Positions 7,454 to 15,402 of a stretch of DNA of 36,963 bases are shown here, piece by piece. Numbering within the stretch: position 1 is the stretch's first letter; each line of letters opens with the position of its first letter. Source of the stretch: MFZZ01 sp964610165 (GTDB taxonomy: Bacteria > Patescibacteriota > Microgenomatia > UBA1406 > GWC2-37-13); assembly GCA_964610165.1 (NCBI GenBank), contig CAZSUZ010000014.1, positions 1 through 36,963 on the forward strand, given 5' to 3'. Position numbers and translations under genes: made by a program. Under the pieces are notes generated by a model. That model was not told where the DNA came from, did no database searches, and was given only the letters and a program-made list of their open reading frames with translations.

Positions 7454-8908
7454 ATGAAGAGATTTTTTTCTATTATTTCATTTTTAGCATTACTTATTCT
7501 TACAGTACAGTTTCGTCTCGAACTTATTAATTTAAATGCTGGTTATGGAGCTTTCGTATTTTTGTTATTACTCATAGTGTTAACTTCATTATTTTGGGGT
7601 TTTATCTCTGGTGTTATTATGTTACTCGTTAATGCTGGGCTTATTGCATATACTCTAGAGCCAACATTTACTAATCTTACAGAAACTGAAATACGACAAT
7701 TAGGTTTATTTGTATTAGAAGGTTTAGTTATTTTACTTCTTATTTATATACTTCGTAAATCCAGGGAACAAGAATATGAGCTGAGAGAAAAATTTCAAGT
7801 AATTCTTTCTAGTATTGGAGATGGTGTTATTGCTACTGATAAAGAGGGAAAGATTACGTATATGAATGCTAAAGCTCAACAAATAACAGATTGGAAGTTT
7901 CATGATGCGCAAAAAAAACAACTGCATGATATTTTCGATATAGAAGAAAATGCAGCAGTTAAAGTATTTAGTGAATCGGTTGAAGCAGCAATGTATAAAG
8001 GTAAAAATATGGTTGTTAATCGTCCAATGTCTATTAAAAATAAAAGAGGAAAAATTATTGATATTCAAGATACTATCGCACCTCTTCGTAATACTAACGG
8101 AAAAACAATTGGGGTTGTCATTATTTTTAAAGATATCTCACAACATCGTGATATGGAAGCACAGAAAGAAGTATTATTGGGTTCAATAAGTCATGAATTA
8201 AAAAATTATATTACAAGCATTCAAGGATATACGCATATTGTTCAAAAGAAAGTACTAGCAACAAATAATGAACAACTTATTTCATTTACAGAAAAACTGA
8301 GTAATAAAGTTGAAACGATGAAAGATATGGTTTTAAGTATGCTCGATTTATCAAAGTTAAATGTCGGTAAATTAGATATGCATATTGAACATTTTGATAT
8401 TGAAGAACTTATTAGACAAACAATTAATGATTTAGAAATAAATACAAAACATCTTCTTAAAATGAAAGGTGCGCTTGATGTATATGTTGAAGCAGACAGA
8501 ATCCGTATTGGTCAAGTACTCACTAATTTAATTTCAAACGCAATTAAATATTCACCAGAAGAAAAAGAAATAATTATTAACGTCCATAGAAAAGATATGG
8601 ATGTAATAGTAGGTGTCAAAGATTTTGGTGCAGGAATTTCTCAAGATAAACTAGAGAAAATTTTTAATCCATTTTATCGTGCAGGAACTGATAGCCAAAA
8701 AAAAACAGTGACAGGTTCTGGTTTAGGTTTATATATTTCCCGAGAAATAATTAAGCAAAACGGTGGAGATATCTGGGTAAAAAGTGAAGAAGGTGAAGGT
8801 TCTACATTCTATTTTTCGTTGCCTGCAGTTATTACAGAATCAACAGTTGTGCAGAGTACTAAACATTCTTGGCTAGAACATTTAAAATCCTTTTTGCACA
8901 TTAAGTAG
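7454..8908 (+). CDS. Membrane sensor histidine kinase with PAS domain
   Basis: A 484-residue sensor kinase. The N-terminal 100 residues hold four closely packed membrane helices resembling the DUF4118 module of KdpD-type sensors. A PAS domain follows (about 110-230, with SSIGDGVIATDKEGKITYMN near its start). Then come HisKA with the phospho-accepting H247 in SISHELKN, and HATPase_c with N box N358/N362, G1 box DFGAGIS (390-396) and G2 box GSGLGL (421-426). ATG 7454 is preferred to ATG 7442 because TATAAT (7438-7443) overlaps the earlier codon and GGAG lies six bases before 7454. No response regulator is adjacent; the OmpR-type regulator at 14628-15305 is a possible partner. The 3' end overlaps the convergent gene by eight bases. 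Confidence 0.93.
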   Translation: MKRFFSIISFLALLILTVQFRLELINLNAGYGAFVFLLLLIVLTSLFWGFISGVIMLLVNAGLIAYTLEPTFTNLTETEIRQLGLFVLEGLVILLLIYILRKSREQEYELREKFQVILSSIGDGVIATDKEGKITYMNAKAQQITDWKFHDAQKKQLHDIFDIEENAAVKVFSESVEAAMYKGKNMVVNRPMSIKNKRGKIIDIQDTIAPLRNTNGKTIGVVIIFKDISQHRDMEAQKEVLLGSISHELKNYITSIQGYTHIVQKKVLATNNEQLISFTEKLSNKVETMKDMVLSMLDLSKLNVGKLDMHIEHFDIEELIRQTINDLEINTKHLLKMKGALDVYVEADRIRIGQVLTNLISNAIKYSPEEKEIIINVHRKDMDVIVGVKDFGAGISQDKLEKIFNPFYRAGTDSQKKTVTGSGLGLYISREIIKQNGGDIWVKSEEGEGSTFYFSLPAVITESTVVQSTKHSWLEHLKSFLHIK

Positions 8909-9950
8909 TTTTGCTCATAGATTTAATATCACTTTCGGTTTGAATAAGATAATTGAGTGTTATAAGAACAAGAATATTAAACAAAAGAGTAGTAAAAGCT
9001 CGAATTGGACTGTAATAAAAGACAAAAACCTGTGTTAATAGAATAGAAATAAGTATGGATCGCTTAAACATAATATAAGCACTCAGTCGAGAAATATAAA
9101 TACGGCTTATTCCAATAAGAATAAAAATGATTGCAAGGAGTGTTGAATATAAATGAATAAGGTTATATGATTTTGTTGAAAATGAATGTGGTAATAGAAA
9201 AGCAGGTAAAATAAAAACGTTTCTTTCGATAATTAATAGAACAGTAATAATTAAACTCAATAGGCCTTGAATTAAAAAGAAAGAAACAATAACATGCTTA
9301 AACCATGGCAGTGAAATAAAATAGAAATAATTCTGTTTAAAATAATTTTTTAAACGAGTTATCAAATGTGGATCTCGTGGTTTTATAACTTCTATTTCGG
9401 TATAGAATTTCTTTAAAGTACGAGAAATATTATTGTCTATGTGTGATTGGGATAAATATTGAATGGCTTGCGCTTTTTCATTACTGTCTAGATCATTAAT
9501 AACAGCATCTTTCATAAGATCAATACTATTTACTAAATATTCTTTATCTGTAAATTCATGACGGTTTTCTATAAAATGTAATAGAAGATAAATAAGAACA
9601 AAAAATATATAAATTAATGCAAATGTAGGTTGATAAAAATAATTATTATCGCTTGTAATAAATTTACCCAATTCATCAATAAAGGTGCCAAATCCAAGTC
9701 CTCCAATGATTGCTGCTATGCGTTTTACTTCATTATTCATAAGAGTAAGAAGTAATATAATGGCAATAAACATAAGTAACCCACCCCATAACATATGGGA
9801 TATATGAAGGACATCTCCACCTAGTCTGGGATAATTAGATATTTTTAAAAAAAATCTAATACCCAAGATTGCAAAAAGAGATGAAATTAAAAACTCCTCT
9901 ATTAATAATTTATAGTGAATATATCTCACTAATAGTTGTGGTTTAATCAT
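8901..9950 (-). CDS. Polytopic membrane protein, unknown function
   Basis: A 349-residue protein with about eight membrane helices in two blocks (roughly 17-127 and 215-335), separated by a charged soluble region (about 130-210). The first block contains GGLGFGTFIDELGKF, a glycine and acidic motif in a hydrophobic setting, which I have no named family for. The start codon overlaps the stop of the upstream DUF4258-like gene by one base (TAATG), so translation is probably coupled. Its 3' end overlaps the sensor kinase on the opposite strand by eight bases. Confidence 0.75.
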   Translation of the reverse strand: MIKPQLLVRYIHYKLLIEEFLISSLFAILGIRFFLKISNYPRLGGDVLHISHMLWGGLLMFIAIILLLTLMNNEVKRIAAIIGGLGFGTFIDELGKFITSDNNYFYQPTFALIYIFFVLIYLLLHFIENRHEFTDKEYLVNSIDLMKDAVINDLDSNEKAQAIQYLSQSHIDNNISRTLKKFYTEIEVIKPRDPHLITRLKNYFKQNYFYFISLPWFKHVIVSFFLIQGLLSLIITVLLIIERNVFILPAFLLPHSFSTKSYNLIHLYSTLLAIIFILIGISRIYISRLSAYIMFKRSILISILLTQVFVFYYSPIRAFTTLLFNILVLITLNYLIQTESDIKSMSKTT

Positions 9951-10309
9951 TATTTTTTAGGAACAAAAAGAGAAAAAATATACCGAATAATTTTTTCACC
10001 GATTGATTCATTTTTACGTCTTAAATATTCTTGTCGTTTTTTTATATCAATAGATCCTGCTAAAGGTGGATCAACCCAGCAAGAAATAATAATCCATTCT
10101 TTTTTTTCATTTTTGGTAGCAATAAGTGTTACTTCTAATGAATTATATTTTTTAATATGTTCAACAGTGTTTGTTTTTTTACCTTTTTGTATTGCGTCAG
10201 GAAATTTAAAAGCTCGCCAAGCCCATTCTTGAGGAATTTTACGTTCTTCAAGTCTTTGTAATGCATGATTAGTCCAAATAAGACCTTTATAAAATTGAGA
10301 GTATGCCAT
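9950..10309 (-). CDS. DUF4258-like small basic protein
   Basis: A 119-residue basic protein. The N-terminal WTNHALQRLEERKIP matches the start of DUF4258-type proteins, a small fold related to RelE/BrnT toxins, but no toxin activity can be claimed and no antitoxin gene is adjacent. The second half holds beta-strand-like EWIIISCWVDPP and a basic C-terminus ending in IFSLFVPKK. ATG 10309 is preferred to ATG 10330: the earlier codon abuts the U-tract of a terminator, whereas a TAAAAT -10 box (10321-10326) ends eleven bases before 10309. It overlaps the downstream membrane protein start by one base. Confidence 0.65.
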   Translation of the reverse strand: MAYSQFYKGLIWTNHALQRLEERKIPQEWAWRAFKFPDAIQKGKKTNTVEHIKKYNSLEVTLIATKNEKKEWIIISCWVDPPLAGSIDIKKRQEYLRRKNESIGEKIIRYIFSLFVPKK

Positions 10310-10330
10310 AAGATACTGTAATTTTAGCAT

Positions 10331-10373
10331 AAAAAAGCCCTCCTCTTGGCCTTAAACCAATTGAAGGGCTTTT
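10331..10373 (-). terminator. Rho-independent terminator after the GlsB-type gene
   Basis: On the minus strand AAGCCCTTC is followed by a loop and GAGGGCTT, then a run of T. The repeat arms are around 10336-10344 and 10362-10372. It follows the stop at 10390 and ends transcription before the next minus-strand gene. Confidence 0.8.
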
Positions 10374-10389
10374 ATCTTTATCAGTTTAG

Positions 10390-10644
10390 TTATGCTGAAT
10401 GTCGTAACATACGACCAAGCCAAATTAGAACAACTGCACCTAATGTGGCAACAATAATGCTGTATACATTAAATCCAGTAACGCCAGTTTGGCCAAAGAA
10501 ATTCATAAGGAATCCTCCAACAAATGCACCTATAATTCCCAATATAATATCTGTTAAAGATCCTTGTCGGCTATCAGTTTTCATAATTATTGATGCTAAC
10601 CAACCTGCTATAAGTCCAAGTAGTAACCAAAGTAACATATCCAT
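10390..10644 (-). CDS. GlsB/YeaQ/YmgE family small membrane protein (copy 1)
   Basis: An 84-residue hydrophobic protein of the transglycosylase-associated (PF04226) family, associated with stress in other bacteria; the molecular role is not firmly known. Three helices are evident, with the family's glycine-rich WLLLGLIAGWLAS, the TDIILGIIGAFVGG block and a final IWLGRML. The start is set at ATG 10644: the Shine-Dalgarno AAAGGAGGTG (10651-10660) lies eight bases upstream, whereas the earlier GTG overlaps it. It closely resembles the gene at 14279-14536 and ends at a strong terminator. Confidence 0.9.
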   Translation of the reverse strand: MDMLLWLLLGLIAGWLASIIMKTDSRQGSLTDIILGIIGAFVGGFLMNFFGQTGVTGFNVYSIIVATLGAVVLIWLGRMLRHSA

Positions 10645-10650
10645 ATATAA

Positions 10651-10660
10651 CACCTCCTTT
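10651..10660 (-). promoter_or_regulatory. Strong Shine-Dalgarno AAAGGAGGTG
   Basis: A near-perfect anti-16S complement, eight bases before ATG 10644. It decides the start of the GlsB gene and contrasts with the mostly leaderless genes of the window. Confidence 0.85.
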
Positions 10661-10821
10661 CAACAATATAATTTATAAAATTAACTTTTAACTTATGAAG
10701 CAGTATAGTCGACCTTAATAAGTAGTATGTGAAAGAGAGATAAGATATATGTAAGAATAAAATTCAATTGAAGAATGCCAACTGTTGGTTAGTTTAGGCT
10801 GTTATAAAAATATATTTTTGT

Positions 10822-10827
10822 TATAAT
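10822..10827 (+). promoter_or_regulatory. -10 box (TATAAT) before the propeller-pilin gene
   Basis: TATAAT ends twelve bases before ATG 10840, predicting a leader of only a few bases. A short inverted repeat CCAAC-T-GTTGG lies upstream at 10778-10788. Confidence 0.45.
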
Positions 10828-10839
10828 GATTTATATATT

Positions 10840-12075
10840 ATGAACCTTTTTAAATATTCATTAGCAATAATTTTTACTTCATTTGTTTCACTTTTTTTTG
10901 CACAAATTATAAGTGCTGATACATTAGAGATAGATGGCAACAAAATTGATGTTAATGGTACTATCACTTCAACACAAATATCCGAAAAACATATTTATAT
11001 TGGTGGACAATTTACTACTGTATCAATTAATAAGCAAGACACCATAGAAAGAGTAAATATAGTTGAAATTGAAAAAGCAAATATAACAGTTACTAACTGG
11101 AATCCTAAACCAGATGGTCCAATTCATGATTTAGCTTTATATAAGAATACACTTATTGTAGCAGGCCAATTTTCAACATTTGATACTAAAGCAAAGCAAT
11201 ATATTGTATCTGTAGATTTAAATACGAAGGAAGTAATAGATAATCTTATAATAACTGATCAACCTGTGTATGCATTATCAATTAATGAAGATACCTTATA
11301 TGTAGGTGGAGATTTTGAAGTAATTAATGGAGTGGCTAGAAAATATTTGACTTCATATAATTTAGTTTCCAATTCATTGTCATTATGGAATCCAGTGCTT
11401 AATGCAGGAGTATACGAAATACTGATTTTTAACGATGTTATGTATGTTGGTGGAGGATTTACAACTGTCAATGAAAAAAATAATGCTTCAATTGTAGCTT
11501 TTGATGTATTAACTGGTGAAAAAATTGAGTGGAATCCAGAACTTAAAATGAGCGTTACACATATTGAAGCTCAAGATCAAAAGGTTATAGTAACAGGATT
11601 TATACGATTAAATGATCAAGTTGTTGCGAAAAGAGTAATTGTAGATAGTGTAACAGCTGCTGTTATTTCTGAAGAAGAAGTTACACTTGATCCCATAGGA
11701 ACAGTAATTGTTACAAATTTAACTTCTGAAGAAAAATCTAGTGAATTAATAGTAAATGAAGAAGAATTAGGTTTTAAAATACCTTCATTAGGAGACTTAT
11801 TAACGTTTGCTATTCGTGGATTCTTTGTTATAGCTGGACTGTCTGCATTATTTTATTTATTACTTGGTGCATTTTCATGGGTTACATCTGGTGGAGATCA
11901 AGATTCAATTACTGCAGCACGTAATAAAATTCAAGCAGCAATTGTGGGATTACTCATCATGGTTGCAGTATTGTCATTGGTATGGACACTAGAACGAGTA
12001 ATTTTTGATAGTAGAATATGTTTGGGTGTTTCTTGTCCTATTACAATACCTACATTATTGAAATCTTCAGAATAA
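10840..12075 (+). CDS. Secreted delta-60-type beta-propeller fused to a T4SS-pilin-like membrane hairpin
   Basis: A 411-residue protein. Residues 1-26 are a signal peptide ending near ISADT. Residues 45-260 carry a repeat with GG/AGxF motifs at 55, 108, 156, 204 and a decayed TGF at 252, spaced about 48 residues apart. WNP triplets at 87, 183 and 231 match the delta-60/DUF5122 propeller repeat. The last 95 residues hold two membrane helices around 323-347 and 365-386, joined by SWVTSGGDQDSITAARNKI. This is the hairpin of T4SS_pilin-type proteins common in CPR bacteria. The protein would present a propeller outside the membrane. The function is unknown; adhesion or pilus-related work is an inference. 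Two cysteines (394 and 399) follow the last helix. The gene converges on truB with two bases between stops. Confidence 0.82.
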   Translation: MNLFKYSLAIIFTSFVSLFFAQIISADTLEIDGNKIDVNGTITSTQISEKHIYIGGQFTTVSINKQDTIERVNIVEIEKANITVTNWNPKPDGPIHDLALYKNTLIVAGQFSTFDTKAKQYIVSVDLNTKEVIDNLIITDQPVYALSINEDTLYVGGDFEVINGVARKYLTSYNLVSNSLSLWNPVLNAGVYEILIFNDVMYVGGGFTTVNEKNNASIVAFDVLTGEKIEWNPELKMSVTHIEAQDQKVIVTGFIRLNDQVVAKRVIVDSVTAAVISEEEVTLDPIGTVIVTNLTSEEKSSELIVNEEELGFKIPSLGDLLTFAIRGFFVIAGLSALFYLLLGAFSWVTSGGDQDSITAARNKIQAAIVGLLIMVAVLSLVWTLERVIFDSRICLGVSCPITIPTLLKSSE

Positions 12076-12077
12076 CT

Positions 12078-12848
12078 TTATAAAAGAGTAATAGCGTGGT
12101 CTAATGTATATTCTCCAACACGAGTTCTTTGTATAGAATAGGTTGTTGCGCTAGTTCCTAACTTTTCTCCAAGATTTTTTACCAAAGTGCGAATATATGT
12201 TCCACTTGAACAAGTTGTTATAACTTTAATGATGGGGAAAGTTGGTTTTTTATTTTGTCTAAAAAATAAGTCCCAAGCTTTTAAAATGTCTTGTTGTCGA
12301 AAATTACCATCTACAAGTGAAATTTTTCTTATAATATTTTTTTCTAATTCTTCTGCTGAAATTAATTCCATTGCAAGGAAACGAATGTCAAATATAGTAA
12401 CTTTTTTTTGTGGAATCGTAATGGAGTCTAATTTATTATGAAAAGCCCAATGAAATAATGGCTTACCATGTACCCTGACAGAAGAATATGGTGGATAGAA
12501 CTGAGTAATTTCACCTTTAAATGTAGATATATAATGGATGATATCGGATTCTTCTATAAACGTATTTAAACTAACTGTAGATTTCACTATTCCGAGTAAA
12601 TCATAAGAATCTGTTTCGAATCCCAATACTGCTTCAAAAATATATTCTTTGTCTAATTTTTCAAATTGTTCTTTATTCTGATTATTTTTTCCGATTAAGA
12701 GTAATAATAATCCTTCCGCCATTGGATCTAATCGCCCAGCATATCCAATTTTTTCGTTTTTATAATCTGTAAATTGATTTTTTAGATGTTCAATTGTTTG
12801 TAAAGGGGTTAATCCAACGGGCTTATTTACAGCAATAATTTTTTTCAT
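12078..12848 (-). CDS. truB: tRNA pseudouridine(55) synthase
   Basis: Isomerises U55 in the T-loop of tRNAs. The N-terminal NKPVGLTPLQ is the family start. The catalytic Asp is D41 in YAGRLDPMAEG, where many bacterial enzymes have GTLDP, so Thr is replaced by Arg. The downstream CSSGTYIRTLVKNLGEKLG block matches the conserved structural motif. The length of 256 residues is slightly short, with no C-terminal PUA domain visible. A TATAAT box at 12877-12882 lies about 28 bases upstream of the start. Confidence 0.95.
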   Translation of the reverse strand: MKKIIAVNKPVGLTPLQTIEHLKNQFTDYKNEKIGYAGRLDPMAEGLLLLLIGKNNQNKEQFEKLDKEYIFEAVLGFETDSYDLLGIVKSTVSLNTFIEESDIIHYISTFKGEITQFYPPYSSVRVHGKPLFHWAFHNKLDSITIPQKKVTIFDIRFLAMELISAEELEKNIIRKISLVDGNFRQQDILKAWDLFFRQNKKPTFPIIKVITTCSSGTYIRTLVKNLGEKLGTSATTYSIQRTRVGEYTLDHAITLL

Positions 12849-13114
12849 AAGTGTAAGAATTAAAAAAACTGATTTAATTATAACGTAAATAGCTTAAATA
12901 GGTTGTTTAGACAATCCAATAAATGTTGGTAAGAAATATTTTGAGGATAGAAACTAATACAAGTATTTTTTTATTTAGATTGATTTAACAATCTTTACTG
13001 TATCCTTAACTATTATTTACAATAATTTGACTTAAAAATATCAGATTGATATAGTTTTATACGAGTGAGAGTCTGCTTGAACAGAATCTATCATTTATTT
13101 ATTAATTATTATTT

Positions 13115-13246
13115 ATGAAAATAACAATAGCTTTCGATAAGGATAGTTTTTTTAAATTAAATTATCGCCCATTTCTTGCGGGAATGATTGCAGTATGTAT
13201 TATGAAAATTGTAACCTTAATGGGTGTTACTATACCGTTTCTTTAA
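13115..13246 (+). CDS. Possible 43-residue small membrane protein
   Basis: ATG to TAA with 43 codons. The N-terminal half is charged (MKITIAFDKDSFF) and the C-terminal half is one hydrophobic helix ending in VTIPFL. It has no clear Shine-Dalgarno and no well-placed -10 box. It could be a real small protein, a gene remnant, or chance. Confidence 0.3.
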   Translation: MKITIAFDKDSFFKLNYRPFLAGMIAVCIMKIVTLMGVTIPFL

Positions 13247-13275
13247 TGTTCATATATAGTTTTGGGAAAGTGATG

Positions 13276-13281
13276 TAAAAT
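13276..13281 (+). promoter_or_regulatory. -10 box (TAAAAT) before the VIT/CCC1 gene
   Basis: TAAAAT ends six bases before ATG 13288, predicting an essentially leaderless mRNA. No clear -35 is visible. Confidence 0.4.
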
Positions 13282-13287
13282 AGATAG

Positions 13288-14031
13288 ATGCATCATTATT
13301 CTCAAAAAGAATTAGCGGAACATCTTCGTAAAGAGCATAAAATGTCTCCATTTTCTACATATTTACGTGAAATTGTGTACGGTGGGAATGATGGAATAGT
13401 GACTACTTTTGCTGTTGTCGCAGGTTTTTCTGGGGCAAACTTATCTCATGCAAATGGATTAGGATATGTAACCGTTCTTCTTTTTGGATTAGCTAATTTA
13501 TTCGCAGATGCTTCATCAATGGGACTTGGTAATTTGCTATCTATGCGAGCAGAACAAGATAGATATAAACAAGAACGGGAAAAAGAATTAAAAGAAATCA
13601 AACATAATATTGATATTGAAAAAATGGAAACAGAGCAATTACTTATTACTAAAGGGTTTACTCAAAAACAGGCACAGGAGCTTGTTGCAATATATTCTTT
13701 AAATACAGATTACTGGGCAGATTTTATGATGCGATATGAATTAGAAATGAGTGATCCAACTAACGAAAATCCTTTATTAAATGGAGGTGTTACGTTTATA
13801 TCATTTATAATTTTTGGAAGTATTCCATTACTTCCGTATTTTATATTTGGAAATCACGCTAATACGTTTGTATTTGCAATAATTGCAACCTGTGTAGCAT
13901 TAATTTTGTTAGGTTTATTACGATGGAGAGTAACAAAAGATTCATTATTTAGATCCGTTGGTGAAATTTTAATTATTGGTGGAATTTCTGCAGCTATTGC
14001 ATATTTTGTAGGTACATTATTTGCAATATAA
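13288..14031 (+). CDS. VIT1/CCC1 family iron/manganese transporter
   Basis: A 247-residue membrane protein of the VIT/CCC1 family, which moves Fe2+ or Mn2+ across membranes, usually by exchange with protons. The N-terminal REIVYGGNDGIVTTFAVVAG is the family signature. About five membrane helices are predicted, with a charged helical cytoplasmic region (about 95-150) in the middle, the usual site of metal-binding glutamates. It is followed by a GC-rich hairpin at 14035-14050 shared with the convergent gene. It might remove or store metal released during oxidative stress, which is an inference. Confidence 0.93.
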   Translation: MHHYSQKELAEHLRKEHKMSPFSTYLREIVYGGNDGIVTTFAVVAGFSGANLSHANGLGYVTVLLFGLANLFADASSMGLGNLLSMRAEQDRYKQEREKELKEIKHNIDIEKMETEQLLITKGFTQKQAQELVAIYSLNTDYWADFMMRYELEMSDPTNENPLLNGGVTFISFIIFGSIPLLPYFIFGNHANTFVFAIIATCVALILLGLLRWRVTKDSLFRSVGEILIIGGISAAIAYFVGTLFAI

Positions 14032-14034
14032 ACA

Positions 14035-14050
14035 CCCGGCCAAAGCCGGG
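14035..14050. terminator. Bidirectional GC-rich terminator
   Basis: CCCGGC (14035-14040), loop CAAA, GCCGGG (14045-14050): a perfect six-pair stem in otherwise AT-rich DNA, between convergent genes. The tails on both strands are T-rich but not a pure T run. Confidence 0.7.
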
Positions 14051-14058
14051 ATTTATAT

Positions 14059-14250
14059 TTATTTAGAATTTACATTTACATCCACCTTATCTGGTACTGT
14101 AATTTGTGGTGTTGACGTTGCATTTTGAATTGCAGGGAGTCCGAAATAGAAAAATAATCCTAGAGCAACAATAAGTAATATTACTCCAAAAAGAAAATTT
14201 GTTCCTGATGAGTCTTGAGCTGGTACTGCAACTTGTTGTGTTTCTGCCAT
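14059..14250 (-). CDS. Small single-helix membrane protein, unknown function
   Basis: A 63-residue protein beginning MAETQQVAVPAQ. A polar N-terminus is followed by one membrane helix (about 20-40, LFGVILLIVALGLFFYFG) and a Thr/Val-rich tail ending VDVNVNSK. The start at 14250 is fixed by the Shine-Dalgarno AAGGAGGTG at 14257-14265; a longer in-frame ATG upstream would overlap the GlsB gene and lacks a ribosome site. It lies 28 bases downstream of a GlsB-type gene on the same strand, so the two are likely cotranscribed. No family is recognised. Confidence 0.75.
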   Translation of the reverse strand: MAETQQVAVPAQDSSGTNFLFGVILLIVALGLFFYFGLPAIQNATSTPQITVPDKVDVNVNSK

Positions 14251-14256
14251 AATAAT

Positions 14257-14265
14257 CACCTCCTT
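14257..14265 (-). promoter_or_regulatory. Strong Shine-Dalgarno AAGGAGGTG
   Basis: Lies six bases upstream of ATG 14250 and decides the start of the small membrane protein gene. Confidence 0.85.
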
Positions 14266-14278
14266 AAAATAATAACTA

Positions 14279-14536
14279 TTAACGAGCTTGTCCATTAAGC
14301 ATTCTTCCAAACCAAATTAATACACTTGACCCTAATAAAATTACAATGAAACTTGTTAGGCTTGCATCATATAATCCTGGTTGGCCAAGAATATTTAATA
14401 TAAGACCGCCAAAAAGTGCGCCAACAATACCTAGGATGATATCCGTAACAAATCCTTGAGTTAAGTGCGTTTTTAATAAGGAGGATGCTATTCCTCCGGC
14501 AATGATTCCTAGTAGTATCCAAAGTAATAATGTCAT
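14279..14536 (-). CDS. GlsB/YeaQ/YmgE family small membrane protein (copy 2)
   Basis: An 85-residue paralogue of the 10390-10644 product, with the same three-helix layout: LLLWILLGIIAGGIAS, TDIILGIVGALFGG and a final IWFGRML. The start is supported by AAAGGAGAT at 14541-14549. A promoter candidate with TTGTCT and TATTCT lies at 14573-14600. It leads a two-gene unit with the small protein downstream. Its stress role is only known by analogy with the family in other bacteria. Confidence 0.9.
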   Translation of the reverse strand: MTLLLWILLGIIAGGIASSLLKTHLTQGFVTDIILGIVGALFGGLILNILGQPGLYDASLTSFIVILLGSSVLIWFGRMLNGQAR

Positions 14537-14572
14537 AGCTATCTCCTTTCTAAAAAAATAATAACTATGAAT

Positions 14573-14600
14573 AGAATACTTGACTAATTTAAGTAGACAA
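14573..14600 (-). promoter_or_regulatory. Promoter candidate of the second GlsB unit
   Basis: Minus-strand -35 TTGTCT (14595-14600), 16-base spacer, -10 TATTCT (14573-14578), giving a leader of about 30 bases. This fits the use of a Shine-Dalgarno by this gene. Confidence 0.45.
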
Positions 14601-14627
14601 TCAATGATACGTAAAATTATAGTAAGA

Positions 14628-15305
14628 CTATTCCTTTAACATGTATCCAAAACCTCGTACAGAATGAATTAATTTTTTTTCAAATCCTGTATCAATTTTT
14701 TTTCTCAAGTATCCGATATATACATCAACAATTCGTGTCTCAATATCAACAGAGGATAACCACAATCTATTAAGGATCATGTCTCTGGTTAAAATCCTTC
14801 CTTTATTCTGCATCATATATTGCAGTAATTTTAATTCTTGAGGAGTTAAACTAAGTAATTTACCACCACGCCTTACTTCCAAATTTTTTGTATCGAGTTC
14901 TAAATCATTAATAATAAGCTTAAAATCATCGCCATTTGTTCTTCGTAATCGTGCTTTAATGCGGGCAAGAAGTACATCTGCAACAAAAGGTTTTGTTAAG
15001 TAATCATCTGCACCCATATTGAGCCCTTGAATGACATCGTGGGGTGTATCTTTTGCGGTAAGCATAATAATGCGCAACTCAGGATTTTCTTTTCTTATCT
15101 GTGCACATACACTTTCACCACTCATGTCGGGTAATCCAAGATCAAGAAGAACTAAATCTGGAACAGATTTTTTTATAATTTTAAGACCTGTAATGCCATC
15201 TGAAGCAGTCATTACATTGTAACCGCTATCAAGCAATAATTCTTTAAGATAGGTTTGTATTCCTTCATCATCTTCGATGATAAGGATGGTGTATATCATT
15301 GACAT
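14628..15305 (-). CDS. OmpR/PhoB family response regulator
   Basis: A 225-residue two-domain regulator. The receiver domain (1-120) has the acidic pair E11/D12/D13, phospho-acceptor D55 (LVLLDLGLPD), T83 and K105 (YLTKPF). The C-terminal winged-helix domain (about 130-225) has the usual LTPQELKLLQYMM and VDVYIGYLRKKID blocks. ATG 15305 follows a TATAGT -10 box (15313-15318) by seven bases, so the mRNA is probably leaderless. Upstream lies a tandem array of TGTAAG-like repeats, consistent with autoregulation. No kinase is adjacent; the kinase at 7454-8908 is a possible partner. Confidence 0.95.
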   Translation of the reverse strand: MSMIYTILIIEDDEGIQTYLKELLLDSGYNVMTASDGITGLKIIKKSVPDLVLLDLGLPDMSGESVCAQIRKENPELRIIMLTAKDTPHDVIQGLNMGADDYLTKPFVADVLLARIKARLRRTNGDDFKLIINDLELDTKNLEVRRGGKLLSLTPQELKLLQYMMQNKGRILTRDMILNRLWLSSVDIETRIVDVYIGYLRKKIDTGFEKKLIHSVRGFGYMLKE

Positions 15306-15312
15306 AGTCTAA

Positions 15313-15367
15313 ACTATAATTGTTAAACATTGTAAGATATGTAAGCAAAATGTAAAGATATTGTAAG
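15313..15367 (-). promoter_or_regulatory. Tandem CTTACA repeats and -10 box before the response regulator
   Basis: On the plus strand TGTAAG-like units start at 15321 (TGTTAA), 15331, 15340, 15351 (TGTAAA) and 15362, spaced 10, 9, 11 and 11 bases. The -10 TATAGT is at 15313-15318, and the repeats cover the -35 region, which has no consensus box. This resembles PhoB/OmpR direct-repeat sites acting as activator sites. Confidence 0.55.
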
Positions 15368-15402
15368 AAGAAATTAAATTTATTTGTAGAATTGAATACA
15401 AA

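Larger units (their letters stand above)
12849..13287. other. Gene-poor gap between truB and the VIT gene
   Basis: This 439-base stretch holds the truB promoter (TATAAT on the minus strand at 12877-12882), a short inverted repeat (GATTG at 12978-12982, CAATC at 12989-12993), one possible 43-codon ORF (13115-13246), and a TAAAAT box at 13276-13281 just before the next gene. I see no RNA gene or repeat element in the rest. Confidence 0.6.

Noticed and set aside
9950..10309. Toxin-antitoxin module
   Set aside because: The DUF4258-like protein resembles RelE/BrnT-type folds only weakly and no small antitoxin gene is adjacent.
12978..12993. Inverted repeat GATTG...CAATC as a terminator
   Set aside because: Only five base pairs with no T run, and it lies away from a gene end.
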